Source: Streptomyces sp. SCSIO 30461
GTDB taxonomy: Bacteria > Actinomycetota > Actinomycetes > Streptomycetales > Streptomycetaceae
Length of the DNA stretch: 64,000 bases
Direction of reading: 5' to 3'
Assembly: GCF_037023745.1 (NCBI RefSeq)
Contig: NZ_CP146101.1
Span: 6,464,001 to 6,528,000 of the forward strand
Both the position numbers and the translations under genes were made by a program. The notes beneath the pieces were generated by a model that was not told the origin of the DNA, did not search any database, and saw only the letters and a list, made by a program, of their open reading frames with translations. Shown here one piece after another: positions 53,415-63,117 of this stretch (positions are counted from its first letter, which is position 1; each line of letters starts with the position of its first letter).

Positions 53415-55451
53415 TCAGCGTGCCTGGAGCACCAGCAGAGCCAGATCGTCGCCGGGCGGGGTCTCCGCGAAGGTGTGCACGGCCAGCCTTATGCGGTCCG
53501 CGACTCCTTGGGCGCTCAGACCGGCGCACTCGGCCAGCGCCCGGGCCAGACCGTCGGAGTCGTCGAACATCCGGGAGCCGGAGCGCCGCTCCGTGACCCC
53601 GTCGGTGACGCAGAGCAGGGTGTCGCCGGGCTCCAGCACGAAGGTCTGACTGTCGTACTCCGCGTCTCCGACCACGCCCAGGAGCAACTGGGAGGCGCCT
53701 GCCGGGCGTACCGTGCCGTCCGGGCGCAGCAGGAGCGGGAGCGGGTGGCCCGCGCAGGCCAGGGTGCAGCTGACCCCGCCGACCGACAGCGGTGCGAGCT
53801 CCCCGTACAGCAGCGACAGGAACCGCGACTGGGGGCCGTCGGGAACCGGGCCGCCCGGGGCCACCGCCATGAGCGCCGCCGCCTCCGCCGCCTCCATGGC
53901 GTCGTCGAGCAGCAGGTCGTTGAGGCGGTCGAGCACCTGGCCGACCTGGTAGCCCTCGCGGGCGAGCAGCCGCAGCCAGGGACGGGCGAGACCGGTGACG
54001 ACGGCGGCTTCGGGGCCGCTGCCCTGGACATCGCCGAGCATGAAGCACCAGCGACCGCCCTTCCCGGCCGGGAAGATGTCGTAGAAGTCGCCGCCCGCGA
54101 GGCCATCGCCGCTGGGCTCGTACACGAGTGAGCTGTCGACCCCCGGGATCTGGGCGACCTGGGCGGGGAGCAGCCCGCGCTGGAGCACCCGACTGATGGT
54201 GGCCTGGCGGGTATAGGCGCGGGCGGCTCCGACGGCGAGTCCCACCCGGCGGGCGAAGTCCTCGATCAGCGCGGTCGCCTGGTCGGGGATGCCCGCGCAG
54301 GCACCCGCCTCGTGCTGCTCGCCCGTGAGGGCACCCTGGTGCACGCCCTCACGGGCGAGCACCAGGGTGCCGAGCGGCCGGGCCCCGGCGGCCAGCCGCA
54401 GGGCCATGGCGGTGCCGCCCGGGGCGTCCGTCCCCGGGCCGCTTTCGGGTGTCTCCGGGTGCGGCCATGCCACGGGGACCGCCACGGCGGTGGACCCGGC
54501 CTCACGCGGCAGCCGGGGCGGGTCCTTGAGCAGCGCCGCACGCAGACCCTCGATCCGGGACTCGTCGGCGTGCCAGACCTTGGCGAGCCGGGGTACCGGA
54601 CCGGCCTCGCCGTCCAGCCACACGGCGCACCAGTCGGCGAACCGAGGCACCAGCAGCTGCCCGGTGAGCGCGGCGACCATGTCCTCGTCCAGCTGGCCGG
54701 CGAGCAGATCGGACGCCTCGGCGAGGAAGGTCAGTGCTCCACGCCCGGTCCAGCCGGGGTGGTCGTCGCCCTGCCCCGGCGGGGTGCGGGGCGGCGGTGG
54801 GCTCTCAGGGAGACCCCTGGCGACCCCGTAGCCCCCTTGGCCGCCTGGCACCCCCTGGACACCGTGCTGGAAGACCGTCGTCCCGGCCGGGGCGCTCAGG
54901 GGGAGGTCGACACCGCCGAGCGGCAGCTTCGCCCACACCGCCTTGCGGCCGGTGCGGTACGTGATCCCCCAGGACCCGCTCAGCGCGGACACCAGGCGCA
55001 GCCCGCGGCCGTACTCGTGCTGGTCCGCCGCCGCGTCCGGCTCGGGCCCCGGGTCGGCGGCGTGTCCGCGTACCGTCCGGGCCGGGTGCTGGTCCCCGAC
55101 CTCGACGACGAGACACGGCGGATCGTCATCGGTCGACGCGTCCAGGCGTACCAGCACCTCCACGGTGGTCCCGGCGTGCACCACGGCGTTGGTCACGAGT
55201 TCGCTGACGACCAGCGCGGTGTCCTCGGCCAACCGGTCTGCGCCGCGCACGGGAACCGTCCCGAGCCGGGTCCACTCTGCCAGTGCCGCGCCCACGAACC
55301 GCCGTGCGGCCGAGGCCGCTGCCGGGTTCGCGGGCAGGCTGGTGCGCGCCGCGGCACGTACGCCGCCGCGCTGTGCGAGGAGGTGCCTTGACCGCCGGGC
55401 GGCGGTCGCCGCGGCTGCCGCGGTGTCCTGCTGTGTCGGTACGGACCCCAC
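53415..55451 (-). CDS. SpoIIE-type serine phosphatase with HATPase and GAF domains
   Basis: A 678-residue signalling protein. Residues about 35-175 are an RsbW-like ATPase domain (DTALVVSELVTNAVVHAGTTV, GRGLRLVSALSGSWG), residues about 245-420 a GAF-like sensor, and residues about 435-678 a PP2C/SpoIIE phosphatase (YEPSGDGLAGGDFYDIFPAG with the metal-binding Asp, MLGDVQGSGPEAA, GDTLLCVTDGVTERR, GDDLALLVL). Such proteins can both phosphorylate and dephosphorylate anti-anti-sigma factors. The GTG at 55451 is chosen because AGGAG lies six bases upstream; the frame is open for another 51 codons without homology. It lies alone between hemW and the acyl-CoA ligase. Confidence 0.88.
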   Translation of the reverse strand: MGSVPTQQDTAAAAATAARRSRHLLAQRGGVRAAARTSLPANPAAASAARRFVGAALAEWTRLGTVPVRGADRLAEDTALVVSELVTNAVVHAGTTVEVLVRLDASTDDDPPCLVVEVGDQHPARTVRGHAADPGPEPDAAADQHEYGRGLRLVSALSGSWGITYRTGRKAVWAKLPLGGVDLPLSAPAGTTVFQHGVQGVPGGQGGYGVARGLPESPPPPRTPPGQGDDHPGWTGRGALTFLAEASDLLAGQLDEDMVAALTGQLLVPRFADWCAVWLDGEAGPVPRLAKVWHADESRIEGLRAALLKDPPRLPREAGSTAVAVPVAWPHPETPESGPGTDAPGGTAMALRLAAGARPLGTLVLAREGVHQGALTGEQHEAGACAGIPDQATALIEDFARRVGLAVGAARAYTRQATISRVLQRGLLPAQVAQIPGVDSSLVYEPSGDGLAGGDFYDIFPAGKGGRWCFMLGDVQGSGPEAAVVTGLARPWLRLLAREGYQVGQVLDRLNDLLLDDAMEAAEAAALMAVAPGGPVPDGPQSRFLSLLYGELAPLSVGGVSCTLACAGHPLPLLLRPDGTVRPAGASQLLLGVVGDAEYDSQTFVLEPGDTLLCVTDGVTERRSGSRMFDDSDGLARALAECAGLSAQGVADRIRLAVHTFAETPPGDDLALLVLQAR

Positions 55452-55649
55452 ACTCGGCTCCTGTCCGGCTCCGTGTTGCCCTGCGCCGGCAAGCGCCGAC
55501 GTGTACTGCCGTGCGCTGCCATGTGAACGACTGACGACAACGACAGGGTGACAGACCGGACTCGTCCATAAGCACGGAGTCATCGAAGTGCTCGATATGA
55601 GCACACCCGGATGAAGGAATTCCGCGTTCCGGAGCGGGAGAGAAACGGC

Positions 55650-55692
55650 GCGGGCGCGACGAGGAAATGCCCCTCGCCGCGCCCGCGGTGAC
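55650..55692. terminator. Hairpin between SpoIIE gene and acyl-CoA ligase
   Basis: The segment CGCGGGCGCGACGAGG pairs with CCTCGCCGCGCCCGCG with one bulge around a short A-containing loop. It lies 35-75 bases past the acyl-CoA ligase stop (55727) and is its probable terminator. Confidence 0.6.
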
Positions 55693-55726
55693 CGTACCGG
55701 AGCCGCCGGGCCCCGCTGGTGGACTG

Positions 55727-57616
55727 CTACGCCTCTCGCGAACCGTCGTACATCGATTCGATGAGGTCCTTGTACTCGCGCTCCACGACGGGCCGCTTCA
55801 GCTTCAGGCTCGGCGTCAGCTCACCGTGCTCCACATCGAGGTCGCGGGGCAGCAGACGGAACTTCTTGATGGTCTGCCAGCGCTGGAGGCCCTCGTTGAG
55901 ACGCTTCACGTAGCCCTCGATGAACTGCACGGTCCCCGGGGCGGCGACGACCTCGGCGTAGGACTTGCCGTCGAGACCGTTTTCCTTGGCCCAACCGAGG
56001 ATCGCGGGCTCGTCCAGAGCGATGAGGGCGGTGCAGAAGTTCCGGTCGGCGCCGTGGACCAGGATGTTGGAGACGAACGGGCAGACCGCCTTGAACTGGC
56101 CCTCCACCTCGGCCGGGGCGATGTACTTGCCGCCGGAGGTCTTGATGAGGTCCTTCTTGCGGTCGGTGATCCGCAGATAGCCGTCGGGCGAGAGTTCGCC
56201 GATGTCGCCGGTGTGGAACCAGCCGTCCGCCTCCAGGACCTCGGCGGTCTTCTCCGGAAGCCCGTGGTAGCCCTGCATGATGCCGGGGCCGCGCAGCAGG
56301 ATCTCGCCATCGTCGGCGATCCGGACCTCAGTGCCCGTCAGCGGCTTGCCGACCGTACCGGTGCGGTAGGCCTCGGCCGGGTTGATGAAGGAGGCGGCGC
56401 TGGACTCGGTGAGTCCGTAGCCCTCCAGGATATGGATGCCCGCACCGGCGAAGAAGAAGCCGATCTCGGGCGAGAGCGCGGCCGAGCCGGAGACCGCGGC
56501 GCGCAGCCGTCCGCCGAACGCCTCGCGGAGCTTGGCGTAGACCAGGGCGTCGGCGACCTTGTGCTTGGCCGTGAGACCGAGGGAGGCGGAGGCCTTTCCG
56601 GTGCGGCGGAAAGTGTCCTGGCTCTCCTTGGCGTAGGCGCGGGACACGCCCGCGGCCCACTGGAAGATCTTGTACTTGGCCGCACCACCCGCGCGGGCCT
56701 TGGCGGCGACGCCGTTGTAGACCTTCTCGAAGATCCGGGGCACGGCCGCCATGTAGGTCGGCTGGACCACCGGCAGATTTTCGATGATCTTGTCGACCCG
56801 GCCGTCGACTGCGGTCACGTGCCCGAGCTCGATCTGGCCGGAGATCAGCACCTTGCCGAAGACATGGGCCAGCGGCAGCCACAGGTACTGGACGTCGTCC
56901 TTGGTGAGCAGACCGGTGGAGGCGATGGCCTTGGCCATGTAGGACCAGTTGTCGTGCGGCAGCCGGACACCCTTCGGGCGGCCGGTGGTGCCCGAGGTGT
57001 AGATGAGGGTGGCGAGCTGCTCGGCGGTGATCGCCTCGACCCGCTCCTTGACCGCGCTCGGGTGCGTGGCGAGGTACCGGTTGCCGCGCTCCTCCAGATC
57101 CGCGAGGGAGACGACCCAGCCTTCCGGGTCCTCGTCCGACGGCTCGACGCCCGTGGGGTCGATCACCACGACATGCTTCAGGTTCGGCAGCTCGGCGCGC
57201 CGCTCGCGGGCCTTGGCCAGTTGCTCCGCGTCCTCGGCGACCAGCACACGGCTCTCGGAGTCGGCGAGGATGTAAGCGGACTCCTCGGCGTTCGTCTGCG
57301 GGTAGACGGTCGTGGTGGCGGCGCCTGCGCAGAGGATGCCGAGGTCGGCGAGGATCCACTCGACACGGGTGGCGGAGGCGAGCGCGATCCGCTCCTCCGG
57401 CTGCACGCCCAGGTCGACCAGGCCCGCGGCGATCGCATACACCCGCTCGGCGGCGTCGCTCCAGCTGAGCGACTTCCAGTCATCGGGACCCTGTCCGGAG
57501 GCCGCGGGCACCGGGTACCGGTACGCCTCCGCTTCGGGAGTGGCCGCCACCCGCTGGACGAAGAGAGTCGCCACGGATGGCGGTCGGTTCTCGATCAGGG
57601 TCTGTGCGTCGGTCAC
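55727..57616 (-). CDS. Long-chain fatty acid-CoA ligase (AMP-dependent synthetase)
   Basis: Activates fatty acids to acyl-CoA through an acyl-adenylate. The 629-residue product has the P-loop TLIYTSGTTGRPKGV, the substrate/ATP region ILEGYGLTESSA, the motif WFHTGDIGELSPDGYLRITDRKKDLIKTSGGKYIAP and the C-terminal lysine region of the FAA1/FadD15-type ligases. The GTG at 57616 has GGAGGA four bases upstream. A palindrome 73-82 bases before the start may bind a fatty-acid-responsive repressor. It is a single-gene unit between lepA and the SpoIIE phosphatase gene. Confidence 0.93.
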   Translation of the reverse strand: MTDAQTLIENRPPSVATLFVQRVAATPEAEAYRYPVPAASGQGPDDWKSLSWSDAAERVYAIAAGLVDLGVQPEERIALASATRVEWILADLGILCAGAATTTVYPQTNAEESAYILADSESRVLVAEDAEQLAKARERRAELPNLKHVVVIDPTGVEPSDEDPEGWVVSLADLEERGNRYLATHPSAVKERVEAITAEQLATLIYTSGTTGRPKGVRLPHDNWSYMAKAIASTGLLTKDDVQYLWLPLAHVFGKVLISGQIELGHVTAVDGRVDKIIENLPVVQPTYMAAVPRIFEKVYNGVAAKARAGGAAKYKIFQWAAGVSRAYAKESQDTFRRTGKASASLGLTAKHKVADALVYAKLREAFGGRLRAAVSGSAALSPEIGFFFAGAGIHILEGYGLTESSAASFINPAEAYRTGTVGKPLTGTEVRIADDGEILLRGPGIMQGYHGLPEKTAEVLEADGWFHTGDIGELSPDGYLRITDRKKDLIKTSGGKYIAPAEVEGQFKAVCPFVSNILVHGADRNFCTALIALDEPAILGWAKENGLDGKSYAEVVAAPGTVQFIEGYVKRLNEGLQRWQTIKKFRLLPRDLDVEHGELTPSLKLKRPVVEREYKDLIESMYDGSREA

Positions 57617-57685
57617 GACATCCTCCGGGCCTGCTGCTGCGGCGTTGCTGCATGACTGGCTGATTGCGCGACGGGACACGATTGT

Positions 57686-57700
57686 TTAACTCGCGAGTAA
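57686..57700. promoter_or_regulatory. TAACTC-GC-GAGTAA palindrome upstream of the acyl-CoA ligase
   Basis: The core ACTCGCGAGT (57689-57698) is a perfect palindrome and is extended imperfectly to TTAACTC...GAGTAA. It lies 73-82 bases before the ligase GTG. It matches the half-sites of the palindromes at 16023 and 20947 and resembles TetR-family operators. Confidence 0.6.
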
Positions 57701-57732
57701 CCCGCCGGGCGATTGTCAGGGTAAGTGCCACG

Positions 57733-57754
57733 GCTCCCCCACGTAAGGGGGAGC
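57733..57754. terminator. 8-bp hairpin in the lepA / acyl-CoA ligase gap
   Basis: GCTCCCCC and GGGGGAGC enclose ACGTAA. It is 212 bases after the lepA stop and 117 bases before the ligase start. The rest of the 349-base gap (57617-57965) contains the ligase operator and promoter region and nothing else I recognise. Confidence 0.5.
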
Positions 57755-57965
57755 AGGCTGCCGCTTCATAACGAACAGGCCCCCGTGCCGGTGGACACAG
57801 GGACCTGTGGGGCGGTTCAGGCGAACAGAGGTGCTTGGTTCTTCCGGGCTATTCCGGTACCGATTGCGAGCCGTCCTTCAGCCGCCCGCGAGCCGCCTCG
57901 GAAGCGCTCGCCGCACAACCGCGAAGCGGCCGAAGCGACTCCCCCAGCACCCGCGCGGGCGGATC

Positions 57966-59837
57966 CTACTTCTTCGCCCTGCCGCCCCCGGAGTCGTCAC
58001 TGGAGAGCACCGCGATGAAGGCCTCCTGGGGCACTTCCACGGAGCCGACCATCTTCATCCGCTTCTTGCCTTCCTTCTGCTTCTCCAGCAGCTTCCGCTT
58101 ACGGGAGATGTCACCGCCGTAGCACTTGGCGAGGACGTCCTTGCGGATGGCGCGAATGGTCTCACGGGCGATCACCCGGGAGCCGATCGCGGCCTGGACC
58201 GGGACCTCGAATGCCTGCCGCGGGATGAGCTCCTTGAGCTTGGCCACGAGTCGGACGCCGTAGGCGTACGCCTGGTCCTTGTGGGTGATCGCCGAGAAGG
58301 CATCGACCTTGTCGCCGTGCAGCAGGATGTCGACCTTGACAAGCGAGGCGTTCTGCTCGCCGGTGGGCTCGTAGTCCAGGGAGGCGTAGCCGCGGGTCTT
58401 GGACTTCAGCTGGTCGAAGAAGTCGAAGACGATCTCGGCGAGCGGGAGGGTGTAGCGGATCTCGACACGGTCCTCGGAGAGGTAGTCCATGCCGAGCAGC
58501 ACACCGCGGCGGTTCTGGCAGAGCTCCATGATCGAGCCGATGAACTCACTCGGCGCGAGGATCGTGGCCCGTACGACCGGTTCGAAGACCTCGTCGATCT
58601 TGCCCTCGGGGAACTCGCTCGGGTTGGTGACGGTGTGCTCGCTGCCGTCCTCCATGACCACGCGGTAGACCACGTTCGGCGCGGTCGCGATCAGGTCGAG
58701 GCCGAACTCGCGCTCCAGCCGCTCGCGGATCACGTCGAGGTGCAGCAGACCGAGGAAGCCGACACGGAAACCGAAGCCCAGGGCCGCGGAGGTCTCCGGC
58801 TCGTAGACCAGTGCGGCGTCGTTGAGCTGGAGCTTGTCGAGGGCGTCACGCAGCTCGGGGTAGTCCGAACCGTCCAGCGGGTAGAGGCCGGAGAACACCA
58901 TCGGCTTGGGGTCCTTGTAACCACCGAGCGGTTCGGTGGCGCCCTTGACCTGCTGGGTGATCGTGTCACCCACCTTGGACTGGCGGACATCCTTCACGCC
59001 GGTGATCAGATAGCCGACCTCACCGACGCCCAGGCCGTCGGCGGCGAGCATCTCGGGCGAGTTGGTGCCGATCTCCAGGAGCTCATGGGTGGCGCCGGTG
59101 GACATCATCCGGATGCGCTCGCGCTTGCTGAGCTGTCCGTCGACGACTCGTACATAGGTGACGACACCCCGGTAGGAGTCGTAGACGGAGTCGAAGATCA
59201 TCGCGCGGGCAGGGGCGTCCGCGACCCCGACGGGCGGCGGGACGTCCTGGACGACCCGGTCCAGCAGGGCGTCCACCCCGACACCGGTCTTCGCCGACAC
59301 CCTCAGCACGTCGGTCGGGTCGCAGCCGATGAGGTTCGCCAGCTCCTCGGCGAACTTCTCGGGCTGCGCGGCCGGCAGGTCGATCTTGTTGAGGACCGGC
59401 ACGATGGTGAGGTCGTTCTCCATCGCGAGGTAGAGGTTCGCGAGGGTCTGCGCCTCGATGCCCTGGGCGGCGTCCACCAACAGGAGCGTGCCCTCGCAGG
59501 CGGCCAGCGAGCGGGACACCTCGTAGGTGAAGTCCACGTGGCCCGGGGTGTCGATCATGTTGAGGATGTGGGTCTTGCCCTGGCCATCGCCCGTCGTGGG
59601 TGCCCACGGCAGACGCACCGCCTGGGACTTGATCGTGATGCCGCGCTCGCGCTCGATATCCATCCGGTCGAGGTACTGAGCGCGCATCTGCCGCTGCTCG
59701 ACCACACCGGTGAGCTGGAGCATCCGGTCGGCAAGGGTGGACTTGCCATGGTCGATGTGCGCGATGATGCAGAAGTTGCGGATCAGTGCCGGGTCGGTAC
59801 GGCTCGGCTCGGGCACATGGCTGGGGGTCGCGGGCAC
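57966..59837 (-). CDS. lepA: Elongation factor 4 (LepA)
   Basis: Ribosome-associated GTPase linked to back-translocation and 30S biogenesis. The 623-residue product has G1 [14 protein letters not shown]2 RGITIKSQ, G3 DTPGHVDF, G4 NKID, domain II, the EF-G-like domains and the unique C-terminal domain with [33 protein letters not shown]. The GTG at 59837 gives the family start ([16 protein letters not shown]). It is divergent from rpsT. Confidence 0.96.
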   Translation of the reverse strand: MPATPSHVPEPSRTDPALIRNFCIIAHIDHGKSTLADRMLQLTGVVEQRQMRAQYLDRMDIERERGITIKSQAVRLPWAPTTGDGQGKTHILNMIDTPGHVDFTYEVSRSLAACEGTLLLVDAAQGIEAQTLANLYLAMENDLTIVPVLNKIDLPAAQPEKFAEELANLIGCDPTDVLRVSAKTGVGVDALLDRVVQDVPPPVGVADAPARAMIFDSVYDSYRGVVTYVRVVDGQLSKRERIRMMSTGATHELLEIGTNSPEMLAADGLGVGEVGYLITGVKDVRQSKVGDTITQQVKGATEPLGGYKDPKPMVFSGLYPLDGSDYPELRDALDKLQLNDAALVYEPETSAALGFGFRVGFLGLLHLDVIRERLEREFGLDLIATAPNVVYRVVMEDGSEHTVTNPSEFPEGKIDEVFEPVVRATILAPSEFIGSIMELCQNRRGVLLGMDYLSEDRVEIRYTLPLAEIVFDFFDQLKSKTRGYASLDYEPTGEQNASLVKVDILLHGDKVDAFSAITHKDQAYAYGVRLVAKLKELIPRQAFEVPVQAAIGSRVIARETIRAIRKDVLAKCYGGDISRKRKLLEKQKEGKKRMKMVGSVEVPQEAFIAVLSSDDSGGGRAKK

Positions 59838-60039
59838 GCAGGGTCCTGATTCTTGAGCGCCGAGCGCTCGTCTCGGGTCGTGTCGGATCGATACGCAGCC
59901 TCCATGGTCCCACGCCCGGGGCCCTGGGCCCGGTTTGGGCCGCCCGGACCACGGCTGGTAGCCTGGGCAGCTGTGTCTCGCATGCCCTCTCAGCTGCGAG
60001 CACGTCTTGGAAAATCATCGAACCTGAAAAGGCTCTTTC

Positions 60040-60306
60040 GTGGCGAACATCAAGTCCCAGATCAAGCGGAACAAGACCAACGAGAAGGCGCGCCTGCGCA
60101 ACAAGGCCGTCAAGTCGTCGCTCAAGACCGCGATCCGCAAGGCCCGCGAGGCTGTCGCTTCCGGCGACGTCGAGAAGGCCACCGTGGCCACCCGCGAGGC
60201 GGCCCGCAAGCTGGACAAGGCTGTCTCGAAGGGCGTCATCCACAAGAACGCCGCCGCCAACAAGAAGTCGGCGCTGGCTTCCAAGGTTTCCTCCCTCCAG
60301 GGCTGA
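60040..60306 (+). CDS. rpsT: 30S ribosomal protein S20
   Basis: An 88-residue basic helical ribosomal protein ([20 protein letters not shown] ... [20 protein letters not shown]). Start is a GTG. Length and sequence are typical. It is divergent from lepA with 202 bases between starts and is followed by a hairpin at 60469. It is usually autoregulated at the translational level, but no specific structure was identified here. Confidence 0.97.
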   Translation: MANIKSQIKRNKTNEKARLRNKAVKSSLKTAIRKAREAVASGDVEKATVATREAARKLDKAVSKGVIHKNAAANKKSALASKVSSLQG

Positions 60307-60468
60307 GCTCCGTAACACCCGGGAGGCGACTCCCAAGACTTGATCGCCGGGCGGATCCAGCGGGCCCTCTCTCATCCGCTCCCACCCGGCACCCCGGACT
60401 CGCACGCGGCCTGCGTTCGCCACGCGGGTGCGAGACCAGTACTTCCCGGCCCACCGGCCGGACCACGG

Positions 60469-60520
60469 GCCCCGCCTCTTCGTCCTTCCCTGGACGGAAG
60501 GGGCGGGGCTCTGGGTTTTC
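60469..60520 (+). terminator. Candidate rpsT terminator
   Basis: GCCCCGCC (60469-60476) pairs with GGCGGGGC (60502-60509), with additional inner pairing (GTCC/GGAC), followed by TCTGGGTTTTC. It is 163 bases past the rpsT stop. No gene is seen between 60307 and 60762; the remainder holds the heptamer repeat. Confidence 0.55.
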
Positions 60521-60680
60521 CGGGTCATGGCAACCGGGGTACGACGGTCGGACCCCGCTCAGGGGCAGGATCGGCAGCGGAACCGAAACACGGGGCACGA
60601 GCAGGCACAGCAGCCCACGCCCCAGCGGCATACGCATGGCCACCGGCGACGGCCGCGCCGCCCACGCGGCAGTACCACGT

Positions 60681-60754
60681 CCGGCGACCGGCGACCGGCG
60701 ACCGGCGACCGGCGACCGGCGACCGGCGACCGGCGACCGGCGACCGGCGACCGG
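60681..60754. repeat. Tandem heptanucleotide repeat (CCGGCGA, about 10.5 copies)
   Basis: Ten perfect copies of CCGGCGA in a row (60681-60750) followed by a partial CCGG. It lies 8 bases beyond the holA stop codon in the convergent gap with rpsT. Seven bases is not a multiple of three, so any reading frame through it would shift with copy number. Such short perfect arrays are prone to slippage. Confidence 0.95.
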
Positions 60755-60762
60755 TCAACGGC

Positions 60763-61749
60763 TCAGCGCCGCAAGCGTGCCGCTCTGGCTACCGTCACCA
60801 CTGCCTTCTCGAGCGCGTACTCGGGGTCGTCGCCCCCACCCTTGACGCCCGCGTCCGCCTCGGCGACCGCCCGCAGAGCCATCGCCACTCCATCCGGCGT
60901 CCAGCCACGCATCTGCTGACGTACCCGGTCGATCTTCCAGGGGGGCATGCCCAGCTCACGGGCCAGATCCGCCGGACGACCGCCCCGAGCGGACGACAAC
61001 TTGCCGATCGCCCGCACTCCCTGCGCGAGCGCGCTGGTGATCAGCACAGGGGCGACGCCGGTCGACAGCGACCATCGCAGCGCCTCCAGAGCCTCCGCCG
61101 CCCGGCCCTCGACCGCACGGTCGGCGACGGTGAAGCTGGATGCCTCGGCTCGCCCGGTGTAATAGCGCCCGACAACAGCCTCGTCGATCGTGCCGTCGAC
61201 ATCCGCCACCAGCTGGGCCGCCGCGCTGGCAAGCTCGCGCAGATCGCTGCCGATGGCGTCGACCAGCGCCTGGCAGGCTTCGGGCGTCGCAGACCGCCCG
61301 AGGACCCGGAACTCGGTCCGCACGAACGTCAGCCGCTCTGCCGGCTTGGTCGTCTTGGGACAGGCGACCTCGCGCGCTCCCGCCTTGCGCGCCGCGTCGA
61401 GCAGCCCCTTCCCCTTGGCCCCGCCCGCGTGCAGCAGGACCAGTGTGATCTCCTCCACGGGCCCGTCGAGATACGCCTTGACGTCCTTGATCGTGTCCGC
61501 GGACAGATCCTGAGCGTCGCGTACGACGACGACCTTGCGCTCGGCGAAGAGCGAGGGACTCGTCAGCTCGGCAAGGGTGCCCGGCTGGAGCTGGTCCGGG
61601 CTGAGGTCGCGCACATCGGTGTCGGCGTCGGCCGCTCGTGCAGCCGCCACGACCTGCCGCACGGCACGGTCCAGCAGCAGATCCTCCTGGCCCACGGCGA
61701 TCGTGACCGGGGCGAGCGGGTCGTCGTTGGTGTTCTTCCTGGTGGCCAT
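60763..61749 (-). CDS. holA: DNA polymerase III subunit delta
   Basis: Clamp-loader subunit that opens the beta clamp. The 328-residue product (MATRKNTNDDPLAPVTIAVG ... SPSLFAERKVVVVRDAQDLS ... SDLRELASAAAQLVADVDG ... DLARELGMPPWKIDRVRQQM) shows the three-domain AAA-like plan of HolA with a degenerate P-loop, as usual. The ATG at 61749 fits the family. Its 3' end abuts the heptamer repeat. Confidence 0.92.
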   Translation of the reverse strand: MATRKNTNDDPLAPVTIAVGQEDLLLDRAVRQVVAAARAADADTDVRDLSPDQLQPGTLAELTSPSLFAERKVVVVRDAQDLSADTIKDVKAYLDGPVEEITLVLLHAGGAKGKGLLDAARKAGAREVACPKTTKPAERLTFVRTEFRVLGRSATPEACQALVDAIGSDLRELASAAAQLVADVDGTIDEAVVGRYYTGRAEASSFTVADRAVEGRAAEALEALRWSLSTGVAPVLITSALAQGVRAIGKLSSARGGRPADLARELGMPPWKIDRVRQQMRGWTPDGVAMALRAVAEADAGVKGGGDDPEYALEKAVVTVARAARLRR

Positions 61750-61814
61750 CGCCGACCAGCATCGCACGGGGCACCGACACCGATTGAGCGACCGCCGCAT
61801 CGATGTGCCGAAGG

Positions 61815-62060
61815 CTACGGCCGCTCGCGCCAGCCGTCCCAGTCCGCGACGAACCCGTCCAGCTCAGTCGCGTCCAGACGCCCGTCAGGGTCCTCCACGA
61901 CCACCAGCCACTGGGCGTCCTCGGCGTCGTCCTCGCCTGCCAGCGCATCCCTGACCAGCTGAGGCTCGTCCTGTACACCGAAGTGCTCGCCTATGGCCTC
62001 GATGACCTCCTCGGCCGCATCGCGGTCGGGCAGCACCAGCACATGTCTCACATCGTCCAC
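61815..62060 (-). CDS. Small acidic hypothetical protein
   Basis: An 81-residue acidic protein from a GTG at 62060 (MDDVRHVLVLPDRDAAEEVI ... LVRDALAGEDDAEDAQWLVV ... ATELDGFVADWDGWRERP). The pattern looks like an alpha/beta ACT-like or ferredoxin-like fold. I recall the same short protein next to holA in other Streptomyces, but no function is known to me. It follows the N-acetyltransferase gene by 16 bases, so the two are probably co-transcribed. Confidence 0.7.
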   Translation of the reverse strand: MDDVRHVLVLPDRDAAEEVIEAIGEHFGVQDEPQLVRDALAGEDDAEDAQWLVVVEDPDGRLDATELDGFVADWDGWRERP

Positions 62061-62076
62061 CGCAACATTGTGCCGC

Positions 62077-62886
62077 TCACCGGGAGCCAGGCCCACCCAC
62101 CTGCGGGACCTGGCGGAGCGCGACTCCGAAGTGCTCCCGGTAGGCGGCCAGCACCTCCGCGTCGTCACCGAGCTGCCGCTCCTCGCGCACGCCGTGCACA
62201 GTCGTCACCAACTTTCGGCCGGTCAGGGTGATCCGCCCGTCCTCGGTGAGCCGGGAGCAGACGAGTGACTGGGTGAAGTGCGAAGCGGGTGAGGTGCGGT
62301 GGTACCAGGCACCGGCTGCAAAGTCCGTCAGTACACGCGGCCTCCGGTCCACCCGGAACTGCGGCTTGCCGTCCCGCAGCACATCCAGGTCGCCATCGGG
62401 CGCCTCGGCGACCCGGAAGGTGCCTGCCGGGTCCGGCTGGTCGCCGCGCTCCTCCACCAGAAGGGGACAGCGGCTGTGCTCGCCGAACCCGACATCCGCG
62501 AACCAGGGCCCGGTGCCGTCCTCGGTCTCGACGCGCAGGGTGAGATGGTCGTATGGGATCCCCAACCGGCCGTCCTTCCCGAATGTCCGGGCCTGCAGCA
62601 GTGCGACCCCGAAGCCCAAAGCGCTCAGCAACACCGCGAAGGCTCCGTTGAGTTCGTAGCAGAAGCCGCCCCGCCGGGCCTCCACCACCTTGTCCAGAAG
62701 GGGCTTGTCCTCCAGGACGATGTCCTCGCCCAGATGCACCGAGAGGTTCTCGAAGGGCACCGCGAGCAGATGCCGGTGCTGCAGCTCGCGCAGTGTTCCG
62801 GCGTCCAGCCGCTCGGGGCGGGCGGCTCCGATACGGCGCAGATAGGCGTCGACGGCCTCCGGTGGTGTCGGCTGAGTCGTGTCCAT
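62077..62886 (-). CDS. Arylamine N-acetyltransferase
   Basis: Transfers acetyl groups from acetyl-CoA to arylamines, hydrazines or arylhydroxylamines. The 269-residue product has the catalytic Cys in RRGGFCYELNGAF (C76), the His in GIPYDHLTLRV and the Asp in FADVGFG, in the usual order, and LAVPFENLSVHLG near residue 42-53. The ATG at 62886 is chosen as the family start (MDTTQPTPPEAV). It is separated from the MITE at 62935 by about 48 bases, so its promoter region may be affected by that insertion. Confidence 0.93.
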   Translation of the reverse strand: MDTTQPTPPEAVDAYLRRIGAARPERLDAGTLRELQHRHLLAVPFENLSVHLGEDIVLEDKPLLDKVVEARRGGFCYELNGAFAVLLSALGFGVALLQARTFGKDGRLGIPYDHLTLRVETEDGTGPWFADVGFGEHSRCPLLVEERGDQPDPAGTFRVAEAPDGDLDVLRDGKPQFRVDRRPRVLTDFAAGAWYHRTSPASHFTQSLVCSRLTEDGRITLTGRKLVTTVHGVREERQLGDDAEVLAAYREHFGVALRQVPQVGGPGSR

Positions 62887-62934
62887 GGCCCCAGTCTCGC
62901 CACCCGCCCGCTCGTACGCCATGCGCTCTTGGTC

Positions 62935-63115
62935 CTAGGGTGTGTTGCGAAAGTAGCTCCGTCCGCCCGCAGGGCGGGGCCTGCGGCGTCTGGTGCGTGC
63001 GATCGCAAGGCGGAGGATCATCCTTGTACTGGACGTACTTGGATGACTCCGACAACGCAGCGAGCGTGCGTGCCAGACGCCGCGGGTCAGGAGGGACTTT
63101 CGCAACACGCCCTAG
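62935..63115. mobile_element. MITE with 16-bp terminal repeats and CTAG flanks (181 bp)
   Basis: Inside CTAG on both ends the terminal repeats are GGTGTGTTGCGAAAGT (left) and GGCGTGTTGCGAAAGT (right, read on the other strand), differing at one base. CTAG is a plausible 4-bp target duplication. The interior has a second inverted pair (GCGGCGTCTGG near 62991 and CCAGACGCCGC near 63072), so the whole element is nearly palindromic. I recall the same internal sequence dispersed in Streptomyces genomes. No coding frame is seen. Confidence 0.75.
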
Positions 63116-63117
63116 AA

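Noticed and set aside
57807..59849. A 680-codon plus-strand frame opposite lepA
   Set aside because: LepA motifs on the minus strand are unambiguous; the opposite frame is His/Asp/Val-rich shadow sequence.
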